From Megalobrama amblycephala (lineage: Eukaryota; Chordata; Actinopteri; Cypriniformes; Xenocyprididae): 64,000 nt of DNA. The DNA lies in assembly GCF_018812025.1 (NCBI RefSeq), contig NC_063045.1, positions 18,991,420 through 19,055,419 on the forward strand. The letters run 5' to 3'. The translations under genes and the position numbers were made by a program. Shown one piece after another: positions 49,324-63,800 of the stretch; positions within the stretch are counted from its first letter, which is position 1, and each line of letters begins with the position of its first letter. Below the pieces are notes generated by a model. The model was not told where the DNA came from, searched no databases, and was given only the letters and a program-made list of their open reading frames with translations.

Positions 49324-49557
49324 ATGGGGGTGTTCATTCTCGCTTTGACATTGTTCACCTTGAGTCATCTGTGGTCACATGTCCAAGCTTCGAGTCTGGT
49401 TCGGTTAAATGCAGGTCTTCGGGTAGCCAGAGGCCAGTCTGTGTTTGTCACGGCTGGTGAACTTCAGTTTCACACGGATGGGATATCTGAGGCCTGTAAG
49501 GTAGAAGTGGTGCTTACTGAGCCTGTCACACAAAGAGTGGGGAAGCTGACTCCTCAG
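49324..49557 (+). CDS. frem1: frem1 coding exon 1 (residues 1-78)
   Basis: [15 protein letters not shown] begins a signal peptide with likely cleavage after HVQA (residue 22). The exon then carries the conserved [10 protein letters not shown] and KLTPQ. Donor CAG|GTAGTA, phase 0. Confidence 0.93.
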
Positions 49558-50616
49558 GTAGTATCAAAACAAATCCAGATTCAGCACATTGTGCCTTTAT
49601 ATATAAAACAGGAAAATTAATTGTATTGTTTTCCAGGTTTTTGACTGCCAGTTCTTATCTGACGAGGTGAAATATGTACACAATGGCAGTCCTCTTCTTG
49701 AGGAGGACACGGTCATGCTGAGGGTCTACAGGTAAAACATTGTGTGGTCATTATACTTGTCCAACATCAACATTTTACGGCTGTTACTTCAATTAGGGCT
49801 TTTGAGAGCTGCAAAAAAAAACAGTTTCCAAGGCCTAATGTAATTTCCATACTAAAATGCTTTTTTCTGTTCCTGTGTTCAGGTTTACAGAAACCCAGAC
49901 TTTTGTTGAGACTGTGCTACTAAAGGTACATGTGGTGGAACCTCAGAGGAGCCTCACAGAGCTTGGAAGTGTTCCTCTGGTGGTTCCTGAGTTTTACAGC
50001 CTTTCCAATGCCATCAACAGTAGTGTCCTTACCTTTAAAACCCAGCCTGATGTAATCTGCACGGTACGTCTTCTCAGCCCTGAGATCAACGTCCCAATGC
50101 TTGGTCAACTGGTTGTTGAGGATCCTGAAACAATGTTAGCCACTGAGGCTGGACCAAGAAAAGGTATTACAAAATTAATAATGAAACTTTTTAAAAGATT
50201 TTGTCTGCCAAATCAAACTCAGTGTAACCGACAAAATTATGGGTAGCACTTTATTTTACAGTCCTGTTCCCCATGTACATATGATGTACCTATTACAGTG
50301 ATTACAATAATTGGGTAATAATGACTAGGTACTAATCCTGAACCTACCCCTACACCTTACCCCCTATAGTTACCTAATATAACCCAGTATTTCTCTTAGG
50401 TAAGTACATGTACTTTAAAATGAAGTGCAACAAAATCATGTGGTGCAAACAATGTGAGGTAAAGAAACATTGAACAGCATCCTCATGACTGTGTGTCATT
50501 TATCAAAGTCTATTAACAAAAAATTATTTGACCCTTTTATGACAAGAAAAAGTAAAAAAAAAAAAAAAAAATCATGGTGTTTGGGAAAAAAAAAAACTTT
50601 TATCATGAAAAAAAAG

Positions 50617-50685
<69 letters not shown>

Positions 50686-50776
50686 TTAAATATTGCCTAA
50701 AATATATACAAAAATGGCATGTGGTGCATCACCCTAAAACATAATTTTTATGAATTAATAATTCATTATATTTGTA

Positions 50777-50808
<32 letters not shown>

Positions 50809-53800
50809 TCTTGATAATTTTTATTTAAAAACTTTTGATTAAAATATGTTAACATGAAAATATAGAGAGAACTTAAAGGATTAGTCCACTTTAATAAACT
50901 AATAAAAGTTTAATAAACTTTTCCTGCTAATTTACTCACCCCCATGTCATCCAAGATGTTCATGTCTTTCTTTCTTCAGTCGAAAAGAAATTAAGGTTTT
51001 TGATGAAAACATTCCAGGATTATTCTCCTAATAGTGGACTTCACTGGCCTCCAAACAGTTGAAGGTCAAAATTACAGTTTCAGTGCAGCTTCAAAGGGCT
51101 TTACACAATACCAGAGGAGGAATAAGGGTCTTATCTAGCGAAACGATCAGTCATTTTCGAAAAAAATTTAAATATATATGCTTTATATAAACAAATGTTT
51201 GCCTTCTAAGTGCTTCCGCCAAAACCGCATTTCCGTATTCTCAAAAAAGTTTACGCTGTATGTCCTACACCTTCCCTATTCTACTTACGGAAAAAATGGA
51301 ACTGGCGCTGCGTTCGTTCCGTAAGTAGAATAGGGAAGGCGTAGGACATACAGCGCAAGCTTTTTGGAGAATACGAAGGAGAATGCGGTTTTGGCAGAAG
51401 CACTTAGAAGGTGAACATTTGTTTATATAGAGCATATACAGTTGTATTTTTTTAGAAAATGACCGATCGTTTCTCTGGATAAGACCCTCCTCGTCTGGTA
51501 TCGCTTAAAGCCCTTTGAAGCTGCACTGAAACTGTAATTTTGACCTTCAACTGTTTGGAGGCCATTGAAGTCCACTATAAGGGGAATAATCTGGGAATGT
51601 TTTCATCAAATTTCTTTTTGACTGAAGAAAGAAAGACATTAACATCTTGGATGACATGGGGGTGAGTAAATTATCAGGAAAAGTTAATTTGAAAGTGGAC
51701 TGATCCTTTAATAGTTAAACCACATGACACTTTTTGAAAAAAAAAAAAAAAAAAAAAATTCTTAAAAGTGGAGTAAAACTTTTTTTTCCAAAACCAATAC
51801 ATCTGTATTCAAACTTTTCAAGGACGTCACACTGGAATCACCTGCCCTGGAAATAAAGCCTGTGACCACAACACAAGGGAAATAGAGTTCTTGAAGACCG
51901 ACTGCGCCGAGTTCCTCACTTCAGGTCTGAAGTACCAGCATCTCAGTCCTCCATCACCTGAGATTGATTACATCCCAATCAGGGTGGAGTTTAGGGACCA
52001 GAACTCCCGAGCATTGCTGGAGGTAAAACGGCATCAGAATCAGGCTTGTCTGAAAACATAACACAGGCCACTGAATGTTCTCCTTCCCTTTTTCTCTGTT
52101 AGACTGAGAGTATCTGGATACCTGTACTGATCCAGGGGGCCATGCAGAACCAACCCCCCCACGCTGCCTTCATGTCTACATTCATCCTGGAGGTGGATCA
52201 GTTCATCCTCACCCCCATGACCACTGCTGCCCTGGATGCCAAAGATGATGAGACCTCTCAGGCCCAACTCATCTTTAATGTGACCAAACCACCAGCAGAG
52301 GGATATATAACTCATTTGGACGATCACACTAAAACTGCATCATCCTTCTCATGGCAAGACCTGAATGAGATGAAAATCGCTTATCAGCCCCCAAACAGCA
52401 GTCACACAGCCAGGAGGAACTATGAGGTCAGTAAGAGCTGATAAACTGTTGTTCAGGAAAGTTTAAAAGGCAAATTTAGTTTTTTTCCCTGTCAAAACAT
52501 GAGATCAAAAAACATGACTAATACTCTATTTTTTTATATATTATTACAAATATATTATTTCTATAAAGACCCCTTTATACCAGTGTTGTTATTATTAACT
52601 AAAACTATTAAAAATTGTTTTTTGTTAATTGAAAATAAAATAAAACATAAATATTAGATGAAAAACTTAAACTTGAAACACATGAATGAAAATTAGAAAT
52701 GTTGCCATGGCAACTAACTAAAATAAAGCTGAAGTACTAAAATTACTAAAAATAAAACTGAAATAAATTAAAGCTAAATAGGAATATAAAAAAATAACAA
52801 AAGAACATAACAAAATTACTAAAACTTACACTAAACTTAAAGCTAATTCAAAATATGAATGAATACTAATAGTAAATAAATAATACTAAAATACTTCTTT
52901 ATACTGTGGAAAAAGTATCATAAACATTACTATAAACCTTTAGAGTTTTAAATTTTAAATTCGTAATATATAAATGTGTAGAAGTATTATAAAATGTTTA
53001 GATTTTCTGGAAAATATGTACTTTTCAGTGACTACTTGTTGACACTGTATATTTTGTTGTTGTGTTTGTTTGCATCTTATCTATCAAAATAATTAATTTA
53101 TATTTAATATGACTTCAAACCAGTGTTTCAGAAAGAAAAATGAAATGTCAAATTCCATTAAAATAACATAAAATTCAGCAAAATTGTATTATATTTATTT
53201 ATTATTTGCTTTTTACTTCATTTCTTGTCTAGGTTGAGTTTCAGGCCATCGATGGCTCGTTTGTGCCGAGTCTTCCTATCTTGATGCACATCTCTATCCG
53301 CACTGCAGAGACCAACGCCCCTCGAGTCTCGTGGAATATGGGTACGTTAGCACATTTGCTGAAATAAATCATCTTCTAAATGAGAGAGTAAGGCTGAACA
53401 TGTTTATCCTTACAGGCTTGGATTTGTTGGAAGGTCAATCAAGACCAATCACATGGGAGCACCTACAGGTTGTTGATAACGACAACATAGATGCCGTCAC
53501 CCTGATAGCTATGGATGGCCCTCTTAATGGACACTTAAGTGTTAGAGGTAAAGGAATCTAATCTGTCACCTCTCTGAAAGTATAAGCCAATCCAAATGCA
53601 ATTCCCAAGACCTTTGTCTCACTGATTTGTCATAGTAAGTGTAAACCCACTCTTTTATTCCTTCTCTATCCATGTGGTAACCATTCATCATGTGGGCATC
53701 ATTCAAGAAACATATGTCCGGGTGGCCTGCATGGGTTTGCTAATCAGGTGTAAAATGCTTCGGCGACACTTTGCCAGGGGCCGTCCACCAAAGATGTCTT

Positions 53801-56800
53801 TAGAGCCATAGCGGCTGTCCTTCCACTCCAGCAGACTTTTGTTTGCACAGACCCTGAACGAAGCAGATTGTAAAGACTTATGGCATTTCATGCCAGATGT
53901 CCAACACAAGGACATTCCTCTTCCTTCAGACCATTATCTTAACAAGCTTTGAGAACTGTGTCTATCTGAAAAGTTTTATTCATGGGAATGTTCCAGAGTT
54001 TCAGAAGCACTGTATGAGGGGATAGTTCACCCAAAGAGGTATTCTGAACCCCCCCCCCTTTTTTTTTTCATAAAATGAAAGTCAATGAAGTCTAAAACAA
54101 AATTATTTAGTTACATAAACATCTTTTGTGTTCCACAGCAGCATGATGTGAGTAACAGTTTTTTGGGTGAACTATTCCTCTAAATCTTTGGTTTGTTGGA
54201 AGGAACAGGCCAAATAGCGATTTCAGGGATTGAATGGGATGTTTTGCTGTGGTAGGTTGTTTTTGTATTTCCTGGTTTGGAGGATTTCCAGGCCCATGGC
54301 CCTGTTCCTTGTGTCATTCCCTGAAAGAAGACCACCTGATCAGCAGAAGCCTCCGGCCTACTCAAACAGCAGTTCCGCTTTAAGCCAAACCCTTCATTTA
54401 ATTGGTGTTTACGTTTTTAGGGTTGATGTGTTGCTTTGTGATCCCTCTGGCTGAGAATAGAATCGTTCCATAACTTTGGCTCCAAATCCACTCCAAAAGC
54501 ACCTCATTTTACTACACAAAGGCTGAGCTGAACAGCAAGTTCTGGTCCAGAATGGACTGGTCTCTCTTGAGAACCTAGATGTGGATTGGGAATTGCTCAC
54601 GTAGACCTCGAACTCAGGGACTCCGACCCTTGGGAAAGTCCTCAGTCAGCCTTCGGCCAAATGGAAAGCTGCCGCCCAATGTCCTCTTGCGTCAGGTATC
54701 TATATGGAGACTGTTTTTTTGGGCCTGATGCCCACAGCCACCTTTGGGCCCAATTACTTACTTGTTTCTCCATTGGACTTGTGGCCGTTTCCCCCTGATA
54801 AAGTTGCTAATTAGGTTTGCTGTGCAACCAGTCATCATTCAATCTGTCTGGTGACCTTGCCCTTCTGTCTCCCTGGCAAGCAAGAGAAACTCAGCTTCAC
54901 TGTGGGCAGCAGCCATTGCCTGGGAAGGACGCCATCTTTCTTTTTATTTTTTCGCAACAGGGAGAAGCCAGAGCCAACGTTTGTGCCTTCAGGCGAAAAA
55001 CAAAACTTACTTTTCACAATTGCATCGAGCTAAATGAATGAAATTGCAAATGATACAGTAGTAAAGATGGGTTTGAAAATAATTTCAGATTATATTGACT
55101 ACTTGTCAACATTATTGTCAACACAAACAACTGTTTATATCCATAAAATGAAAGCAACAACAACATTCAACCCCATTTACTTTCATTCTATGGACAAAAA
55201 ACACAGAATGAAAAAACACTTTTTTTCAAAAACACATTTTTCGAAACATCTTTTGTGTTTTACAGAAGAAAGTTAAGTCATACAGGTTTGGAACCAGAGT
55301 TTTCATTTTTGGGTAAACTATCCCTTTAACTTGACCTGGAATTTAATTTATCAAACATTGAAACAGGCCCAAACAATATTTTGTAACCAATCCTTTCTTA
55401 TTCATCCAAAGGTGGAAAAGGCTTCATGTTTAAGGTCAAGGATCTCAGAGAGGGCGTTGTGGTCTATCATCATTCGGACAGCGACACCACCAGGGATTAC
55501 ATCATCTTCCGAATCACAGATGGCCGCCACAGCATCAGACACAAATTCCCCATCTATGTTCTTCCGAAAGATGACACCCCTCCTTTTTTAATCAATAACG
55601 TGGCCTTTGAGGTCCAAGAAGGTGGCATGGTTAGGGTGGAGGAGTACATGCTGATGGCCTCAGACTTGGACTCCAGCGATGACTACATTCAGTATCAGCT
55701 GATTACATTTCCCAAAGCAGGACAGCTGGTTAAAAAGTCTTCTCCACATGAACCAGGTCAGTTGGATTTAATGCCAACATGGGTTATATTTCAGTAAGTT
55801 TCAACTTATCTGAGGTGACTTACATTAGATGATGTCATGTCAACCAGGTGTCCCAGTGAAGAGCTTCCTGCAGAGGGACCTTTTTCAAGGTCTAATCTAC
55901 TACAAGCACTCAGGGGAGGAAGTGTTTGAGGACTCATTTGATTTCATCCTGTCAGATGTCCATCAGCCTCCAAATCTATCGGACAGACATGTAACTTCGT
56001 ATCTGTTTTCTTATTAAATTCCATTTCAGTGTGAATATTTATAACAGGAATGTTTGCTTTGTACCTCTTCAAAATAGACTGTGGTGATCCACGTGTTTCC
56101 AGTGAAGGACCAGTTGCCTGAGGAAGTTTCCGGAACGGTTCGCTCCATCACAGTGAAGGAAACCGAAGTTGTTTACATCACTCAGAACCATCTGCACTTC
56201 AGAGATACAGAGCAGTCGGATAATGACCTTATGTATGTTGTCACTCATCCTTGCTTTAGTCCAGGAAACACCAGGTATGCTTATGCATTTCCTCCCTATG
56301 ACAGTAATAACGATGTGTGTATATATTGTACAGTATATTATTAAGAATATGGGTCTTTTCATTTTCATTTTAATTCTGTTGTAAATTCTTGCAGGTTATC
56401 CGATGCAGGCAGGCTGTTTTATACTGACAGCACAAACTCCATGAAAAAAGATGCAATGGTTCCAGTACTTAAGTCCTTTACCCAGGTCTGAAACATGCAC
56501 ACAAATCACTTCCCTAAAGGCTGCATGCTATTGTAATACTCATGTTATTGTATGCTATTGTAATACATGTCTGTTTAGTAAGATGTTATCATTGTTGTCT
56601 TCTGTAGCATGCAGTGAACCACCACAAAGTGGCTTACATGCCTCCAATAGAGGATATTGGCCCTGAGCCTCTTTTTGTGCAGTTTGTGTTTTCTGTGAGT
56701 GACCAGCAGGGCGGCGCTCTTACAGGACTCACCTTCAATATCACAGTCACACCTGTTGACAACCAGGCCCCAGAAGTGAGTTGCTTACTCTTCATTTTAT

Positions 56801-57920
56801 TAGGGTTTTTCATTTTCTTTGTTACTATGGTCCAGCATTCTCAAGAACCACCTTGTTGCTAATTAGAAATGGATAGAAAAGGTAAAGTCACAGTTATTAG
56901 AGCAGTTGAAGATTGATGAAGTTTTTACATTGGACATCATCAGGTTTTTGATGATGAAATGTCATCTGCTCTCTTTATGATGGCATTTACCTCATTCAGC
57001 TAGTTTTTACTAGCTGATAATATTTCACACTTCATTGAAGGGTATATCTACAATCCAATGTGGAAAGTCTAGCTTAAACAAGCTTTAAAATCAGTTTTTC
57101 AAACATAAATCTAAAATTCCCAAACCTTCATTCATAGATGTTCACTAACTTGCTGAGGGTCGAGGAAGGTGGCGGTAGTTTCTTGATGGAGGAGCACCTG
57201 TTGGTGCAGGATGTGGACAGTTCAGAAGATCAGCTCAGGGTACATGTGAAGACTCGACCCCAGCATGGAAGACTGGAGCTGCTGGGCACGGCACTGCTAG
57301 AGGGAGACAGCTTCAGTCTGCAGGATCTTAAAGCATTGAGGGTCAGGTATGAATTGAAAAAAAAATTAACTAGAAATTAATTTTATAAAATTTAAAATCT
57401 GAAAAGATTTTATGATCTGTTGAAATTATATATAACAATACCCTCTCTTTGGCGATAGATACATTCATGATGACTCTGAGACCCTGAAGGATAGCGTTGG
57501 TCTTACTATCACAGATGGAATCAACTCTGCACATGGAATGCTTTTTGTTCAGGTAATTTTCTTCTGTTTCAAAAAAATTAAAAAAAATGTACTGATAATT
57601 GTATTTCCATATAAAGTCAAACCAAAATTTATTCCGACACCTTGAACTTTTCATTCATTAATACAGTTTACTCACTATAGTTAAAAAAAATGTAATAAAA
57701 TATGACAAGATCTCAGAGTTAAACTGTGTCAGAAAATGTCAGATAACACTGACCACGCAAAACATGGTCATGTCAAAGTGTCTGAAGAATTTTTGGTCCC
57801 ATATTTTTATCAGTTTTTCTGGTAGTCAACTGTATGAAGAATTTTTGGGAATAATATGTCACAGTTTACTTTATTTTTCTATCCTCACATACATAAATTA
57901 ACTACTGCACCCACTAGTAA

Positions 57921-57982
<62 letters not shown>

Positions 57983-60778
57983 TCTGAATGATTTTTGGTT
58001 TGACTGTAGCATTCTCTTATTAAAATGCATCCTTAGTGCTTCTTATTTGCATGTTTTATTAGATCCTGCCCGTGAACGACGAGCCCCCACAGTTAGGCTC
58101 CAACTTGAGGGCTGAACTGTCTTGCAAAGAGGGGGGTCAGGTCCAAATTACGGTTGAGTACCTCTCTGCTACAGATGTTGACAGCGAGGACACTCGGCTA
58201 ACATACATGCTTGCCAGAACACCTGCACGTGGGGTGCTACAGCGAAATGGGGTCACCGTGGACAAGTTCTCCCAGCTGGATGTGCTCAATGGGCTCATCT
58301 TCTACCTGCACACAGGTCATACCCAAGACAGGAGGCTAGTTAGTGATACTTGATACATGAAAATTAGGTGTCACTTACCGTAGGCCTGTTTCAAACTTCA
58401 TGTGGGTGTGCTGCACATAGTTTTAGGAAAATATAATGAAAATGCGCAATAAGTTAGTTTATGAGTGGTCTTTTGTAATGCTTTTATGTCATAATATTAG
58501 CAAAATATTCACCTATTGTTTGAAAAAAAAAAAGTGTGATAGCTTATCAGAATCAGCCTGATAATAATATAAATAATAAATAATATTTTTGTAATATTTT
58601 TAATTATTTAATATCGTCAGATATTGATGCCAGATATTTGAAACGAGCTTTAAAGAGAATATCTAATGATTGATAGTAAATTAAATGTCAATTTTATTAA
58701 TTCAATGAACATACATACACTTCCTCATTCACTAGGTGGTGAGATTGGACCAGATCCTGTCTTGGACACTGTCACTCTTATTGTGTCAGATGGAGAGGCT
58801 GGAACAATGGATGGCTGCTGCCAGGAGGATGCTGTCCCCCCACCTGTCCCCCTGCATGGCACGCTTCCGGTCTATGACCTCAACATCACTGTGATGCCTG
58901 TCAACAACCAGGTCCCAACAATAACGCTGGGTAAACATCTACCACAGGGCCTGCAGTAAATCTCTTAGTGGACAAAAGACATTTCATATACTGGCACTGC
59001 TTTGTGTTGAGGGACCGAATGGATTAAAACAAGATGCTCTCTAATCTAGATTTAATCGGCAGAGCATTTGGCTAAGGTGCAATTAATTCATCGTAATGAC
59101 AATCCGCTTAAATCAAGCAACCAGGAATTTTTCGGGGCAGGTGATGGACCGCAGACTGGTGAATGAATCACTTAATCACGGTCTTACACACCCAGCTCAG
59201 GGAGTGTCACTAATGCGAGCGTTTCATTCCCCTGTACATACGTTTCGAGGCAGGGTGCTGGAGACTTCTCGCCAAGATGGGGATTTCACTCTTAATGCCA
59301 GAAACTTTGCAGTTATCAATGGAGAACAGTGACCAGAGTAAGACAATGAGCAGAAGACGGCAGCTAACTGCCGGTGGGACATTCGCAGGAAATCCTAGCA
59401 TGCTTGTCTTTAGTGCATGTGGGGCGGCAGACGTACACACAGCTGTTTGGGATTATAGGGAGAGAGCAGAGCATGTGTGGTGAAAAACCACAGTAGAAAG
59501 AGATACATGTTCCCGTGAGAACAACTGGACAATAGGGACACCGAGGAAAAGACAATAGACAGTCCCACATTTGGAAAAGACGACATGTTCATTGTGTCTT
59601 CTATCCCTTTTCTCATTCAATCACAATTATAATCTCCTAATTCGGTTAATCCCCATCAGAAAAAGGAGGATTTTCCTATGTTGCCACCGTGTAGGAGATC
59701 TAGACTGGTTTGTGAGGAAAAAGTAGTCATTTAATTAATTTGCATTGAATAAAGACTGGGTTGGCATAAGAGCTTTAAGCAAAGGAACACAAGGAAAATC
59801 CAGCTCTTGCCTTGCTAAGGGACGAGTTTTATCACTTTTACTCCAGACTGGCGGTCATTAATTCCTCCCCTTGTTTCCGAGCTCTATCCAAGCACAACCT
59901 CATCAGTGCCCATTCTCCATTCATTATTTATCAGTGCAGTAAATGGAAGCAGATGCCAGTAAGCATTGGCATGATGGCTTTATCAACACCCAGGTGGCAG
60001 CGGGCTGGCCAAGAGCCGAGCGAGAGTGCAGGGGAAGAGAGGGAGTGTTAGTGAGGTGGCATAGCAGGCGTGAGGAAAAAAGGGAGCAAGGGGAGCTGCC
60101 TGTAAATTAGAGGAAGAAGAAAAATATTGGGACATGCTCTTGAGGAAAAAAAAAATAAGCATGCTTCTGTGAAGGCACTTTCAGCTCACTAAAATGAGAT
60201 CTCTGTAATTACTGCCAATATTACTACTTACTGTACGTTGTGCTGTATATTGTTCCGTCAGGTAACTTGTTTGTGGTAGATGAGGGTGCCAGTGCATGTC
60301 TGTGTGGGGGTGTGTTGATGGCCACTGATCCTGACAGTCATCCAGACCAGCTCATGTTTCACTTGGTGACCCCACCACAATATGGATTCCTGGAAAACAC
60401 CCTTCCATCCCCTGGCTTTGAGAAAAGCAATGCAGGCCTCCAAGTGGGTCAGTGGTATTCCTGAGGCTCTGTAAACATACCCAATGACTGTGAATTATGC
60501 CAAGCAGGATATGTTCGTGTATTAACATTTTTTGTTGGCCATGGAACAACATTCCTGTCAAACAAACATTGTCCTCTTCCTCTATCCCTAACTTCTAACT
60601 TAACATTAATCAGCGACCTTGTTTACATGTACTTAAAGGGATATTTCGCCCGAAAATGTAAATCCTGTCATCATTTACTCACCCTCATTTGTTCCAAACC
60701 ATTTGACTTTCTTTTTTTCTGTAAAAACACACAAAAAAGATATTTGGAGGGAAAAAAAGTCATTTTTTTCCTTTTTTG

Positions 60779-60856
<78 letters not shown>

Positions 60857-63800
60857 AAAGTCAATATTGTTTTGGACTGTAAAAAACTGTTCAAATCTGT
60901 TGAAATGGCATTTAAGAGATTGAGACACAGAATTTTAAGTCCCAACACCAACCCTGAGCCACTATCCTTAACTCTATTCCTAAAATCCAGGAAGATGACC
61001 TACTTGGCAAAATCACAATTTATATTTTGTTGTGCCATTTTTGAATGTCCTAGTATAAGTCCTTATCTTTCAGACCACTAAGTCATATTGTATAAATAAA
61101 GTTTCTTTCAGCCAGCTCCATCTCAGTTTGGGTTTCATCAACTATGTCCAGTCGGTGCACCAAGGTGTGGAGCCTACAGCAGACTTTTTTACCATCAGTG
61201 TCAGTGATGGGATTCAGAGATCAGCACCATTGCCCTTCTATGTCATCATCAACCCTACTAATGATGAGACCCCATCACTGCTACTTAGCAACTTCACGGT
61301 AAGATATTTTTTTTTGGAGACAAAATGATCTGATAAGCAAACTGTCTGCTAACTATTGTCTTGCCCCACACCTCTCGATAGGTCATGGAGGGAGGGATGA
61401 AAGACCTCAGTCCTGATATTCTAAATGCAGTGGACATTGATATTCCAGCAGATACTCTTACCATGACCATCCTGATACCCCCAACCCATGGCACACTGCT
61501 CAATGGCATATATGGTCTTGAGATGAATCGTTACAAAAACTTGAACCCAGAGGTCCTCCAACGAACCTTAGCAATCCAGTCTTTCACCTTGCAGGAGCTA
61601 CAACAAGGTCAGTTCTGGAATCCACATGATCTGTTGTTCCACAAAACTTTTCCCCCTAACTTCCGGGGTACCACTATCTGCTTCTTGAGGAAGGTTGTGA
61701 GGACAGTGTCACTTCCCTGGTCCAGCCACCCCTCTGTGACTTCACTGTGGGTATCCAGGCTTGCAGAACAGATGTTGCAGTAGACAAAGGTCACAGTGTG
61801 CCTGTGGTGCTTCTGCTTCATCTGGAAAGTCTTTCCAACTGCTCTCTGCGCAATTATGTCACCGTGCATGAGGTACTTGGTGACTGCACAGCTTTGCTTG
61901 TTAGCGAGTGATAAAGAGGCATAGAAACAAAGGTGAGCAGGTCGTTGACAAAATGGAATGTGTACACTGGTATCCTCCATGGTAGTAGTGCTAGAACTAG
62001 CTGTTTCAGTCAAAGGCCACCAGGAAGCAAGTGCCTAGTGACAGTTACAAATGTCACAAAACTCTTAATCCACTAAAACATTGAATTTTTCTCTCTTGTG
62101 TCAATCTATAGGAATGAAGATCATGTATATGCATGACGACACAGAAACCCTCAAGGACGCTTTCACCATACAGTTGACAGATGGTGGGCACACAGTCCAG
62201 GGGACTGCGTGTGTCCGCATCATACCAGTCAATGATGAAAAGCCATGGCTACTAAAGTAAGGACGCCCTGGGACAAATTCAGAGCCAAAAAGGCGGATGA
62301 AAGCGGGAACGGGGGAGGGTTTTTAGTGGTGGAGACTGGACAGGAACAGAAGGGGGAGGCCAATCCTGGATGGGGTTTATGGAAGGGGGGCTCAACACAA
62401 CCTGTATTGCACATGTGGCTGGGGAATCTGTCTCCCTGACTGAGTAACTGGGAATTAACTTACATCCTTGAGTAAATTGCTCATTTTTATTCCATCTTCT
62501 TCCTCCAAGATCAGCAAGATCTGAGGGTGTGCATGTAAACTCCACAACAGCAGAAGTAATGTGTCTTTTTGGCAGATGCCTGCTTCCTTGTTTCAAACTC
62601 CTCATGGATTAGGATAACAGGCCCGTCCTGCTTGCGTCCCTTCCTTCTAGAAGCAGCTGTTTGTGTATTTATTTATTTAGGATTCCGGATTTTAGCATGC
62701 AGACTTGGCACCAGTACCTTTAGTGTCCAAAGCGTCTCGATCTTTGTTCTTAGAAATGCAGGTGTGGAGGTCGAGGCCCTGGAGAAGAGAGTCATCTCTA
62801 GTGTAGTGCTGGAGGCAGGAGATAATGACACTCCCAACAACCATATTCTCTACATCCTCAATGCAGGTCCCAGATTTGGCATCCTTCAACTCAGGGTTAG
62901 CATGGACAAATAGTCCTTTGTTATTCCTTAAAGGGTTAATTCTGTCATTAATTACTCATCCCCATGTCGTCCCAAACCTGTAAGACTTTTGTTTCACGCA
63001 AATTAATTTTTTTTTAATGAAATCTGAGAGCTTTCTGTCCCTCCATAGACTGCCTACGCAATTGCAACTTTGATGCTTCAAAAAGTTCATAAGGATATCG
63101 TAAAACTAATCCATGTGAATTGAGCGATTTAGTCCAAATTTTCTGAAGAGACTCCATCATTTTTTATGACGAATAGATTGAATTTAGGCTTTTACTCGCA
63201 TATAAACATTGATCAGTAACTATAAACAGAATCTCAACTGAATCTGAATGATGCGCGAGAACAAATCTCTTCGGGAATCTCAAATATTCTGCGTAACACA
63301 AGAATGAACGCCATTGGTTATGCAGCATGGTTGAGCTTCCAGAAGAGGTTTGTTCTTGTGCATCATTCATGTGTTCCAAAGATGAACGAAAGTCTTACGG
63401 GTGTGGAACGACATGAGGGTGAGTAATTAATAACAGAATTTTCATTCGTGAACTAACCCTTTAAGACTGGAATACACTACATGACTTCTGAATCTGAATT
63501 AAAACACAAATTAAAACACTAGTCATATATGTGCTGACTTTCTAAATGTTTACAGAGGAAAAAGTGGGCATTATACACTCCATAACACACTGAGGATCAC
63601 ACACTACCAGAATTTCAAGTCACTCCAAACACAACAAAATCACAAAGAAACATGCTCCTCATTCAGCTCAAATATCTGGCAAATGATTGGCTTTGACATT
63701 TTGCAACTAGCGCAAACTCCTCCAGAATTCAAATCAGTTAAAAAACCTGGGCAGAAGTCATGTAGTGTATTCCATTTCCAGCCTTTAGTGTGACACTCTA

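Noticed and set aside
59096..60051. Several 60-80-codon frames in frem1 intron 16
   Set aside because: No splice sites in phase with frem1, no CSPG motif, and open on both strands by chance.
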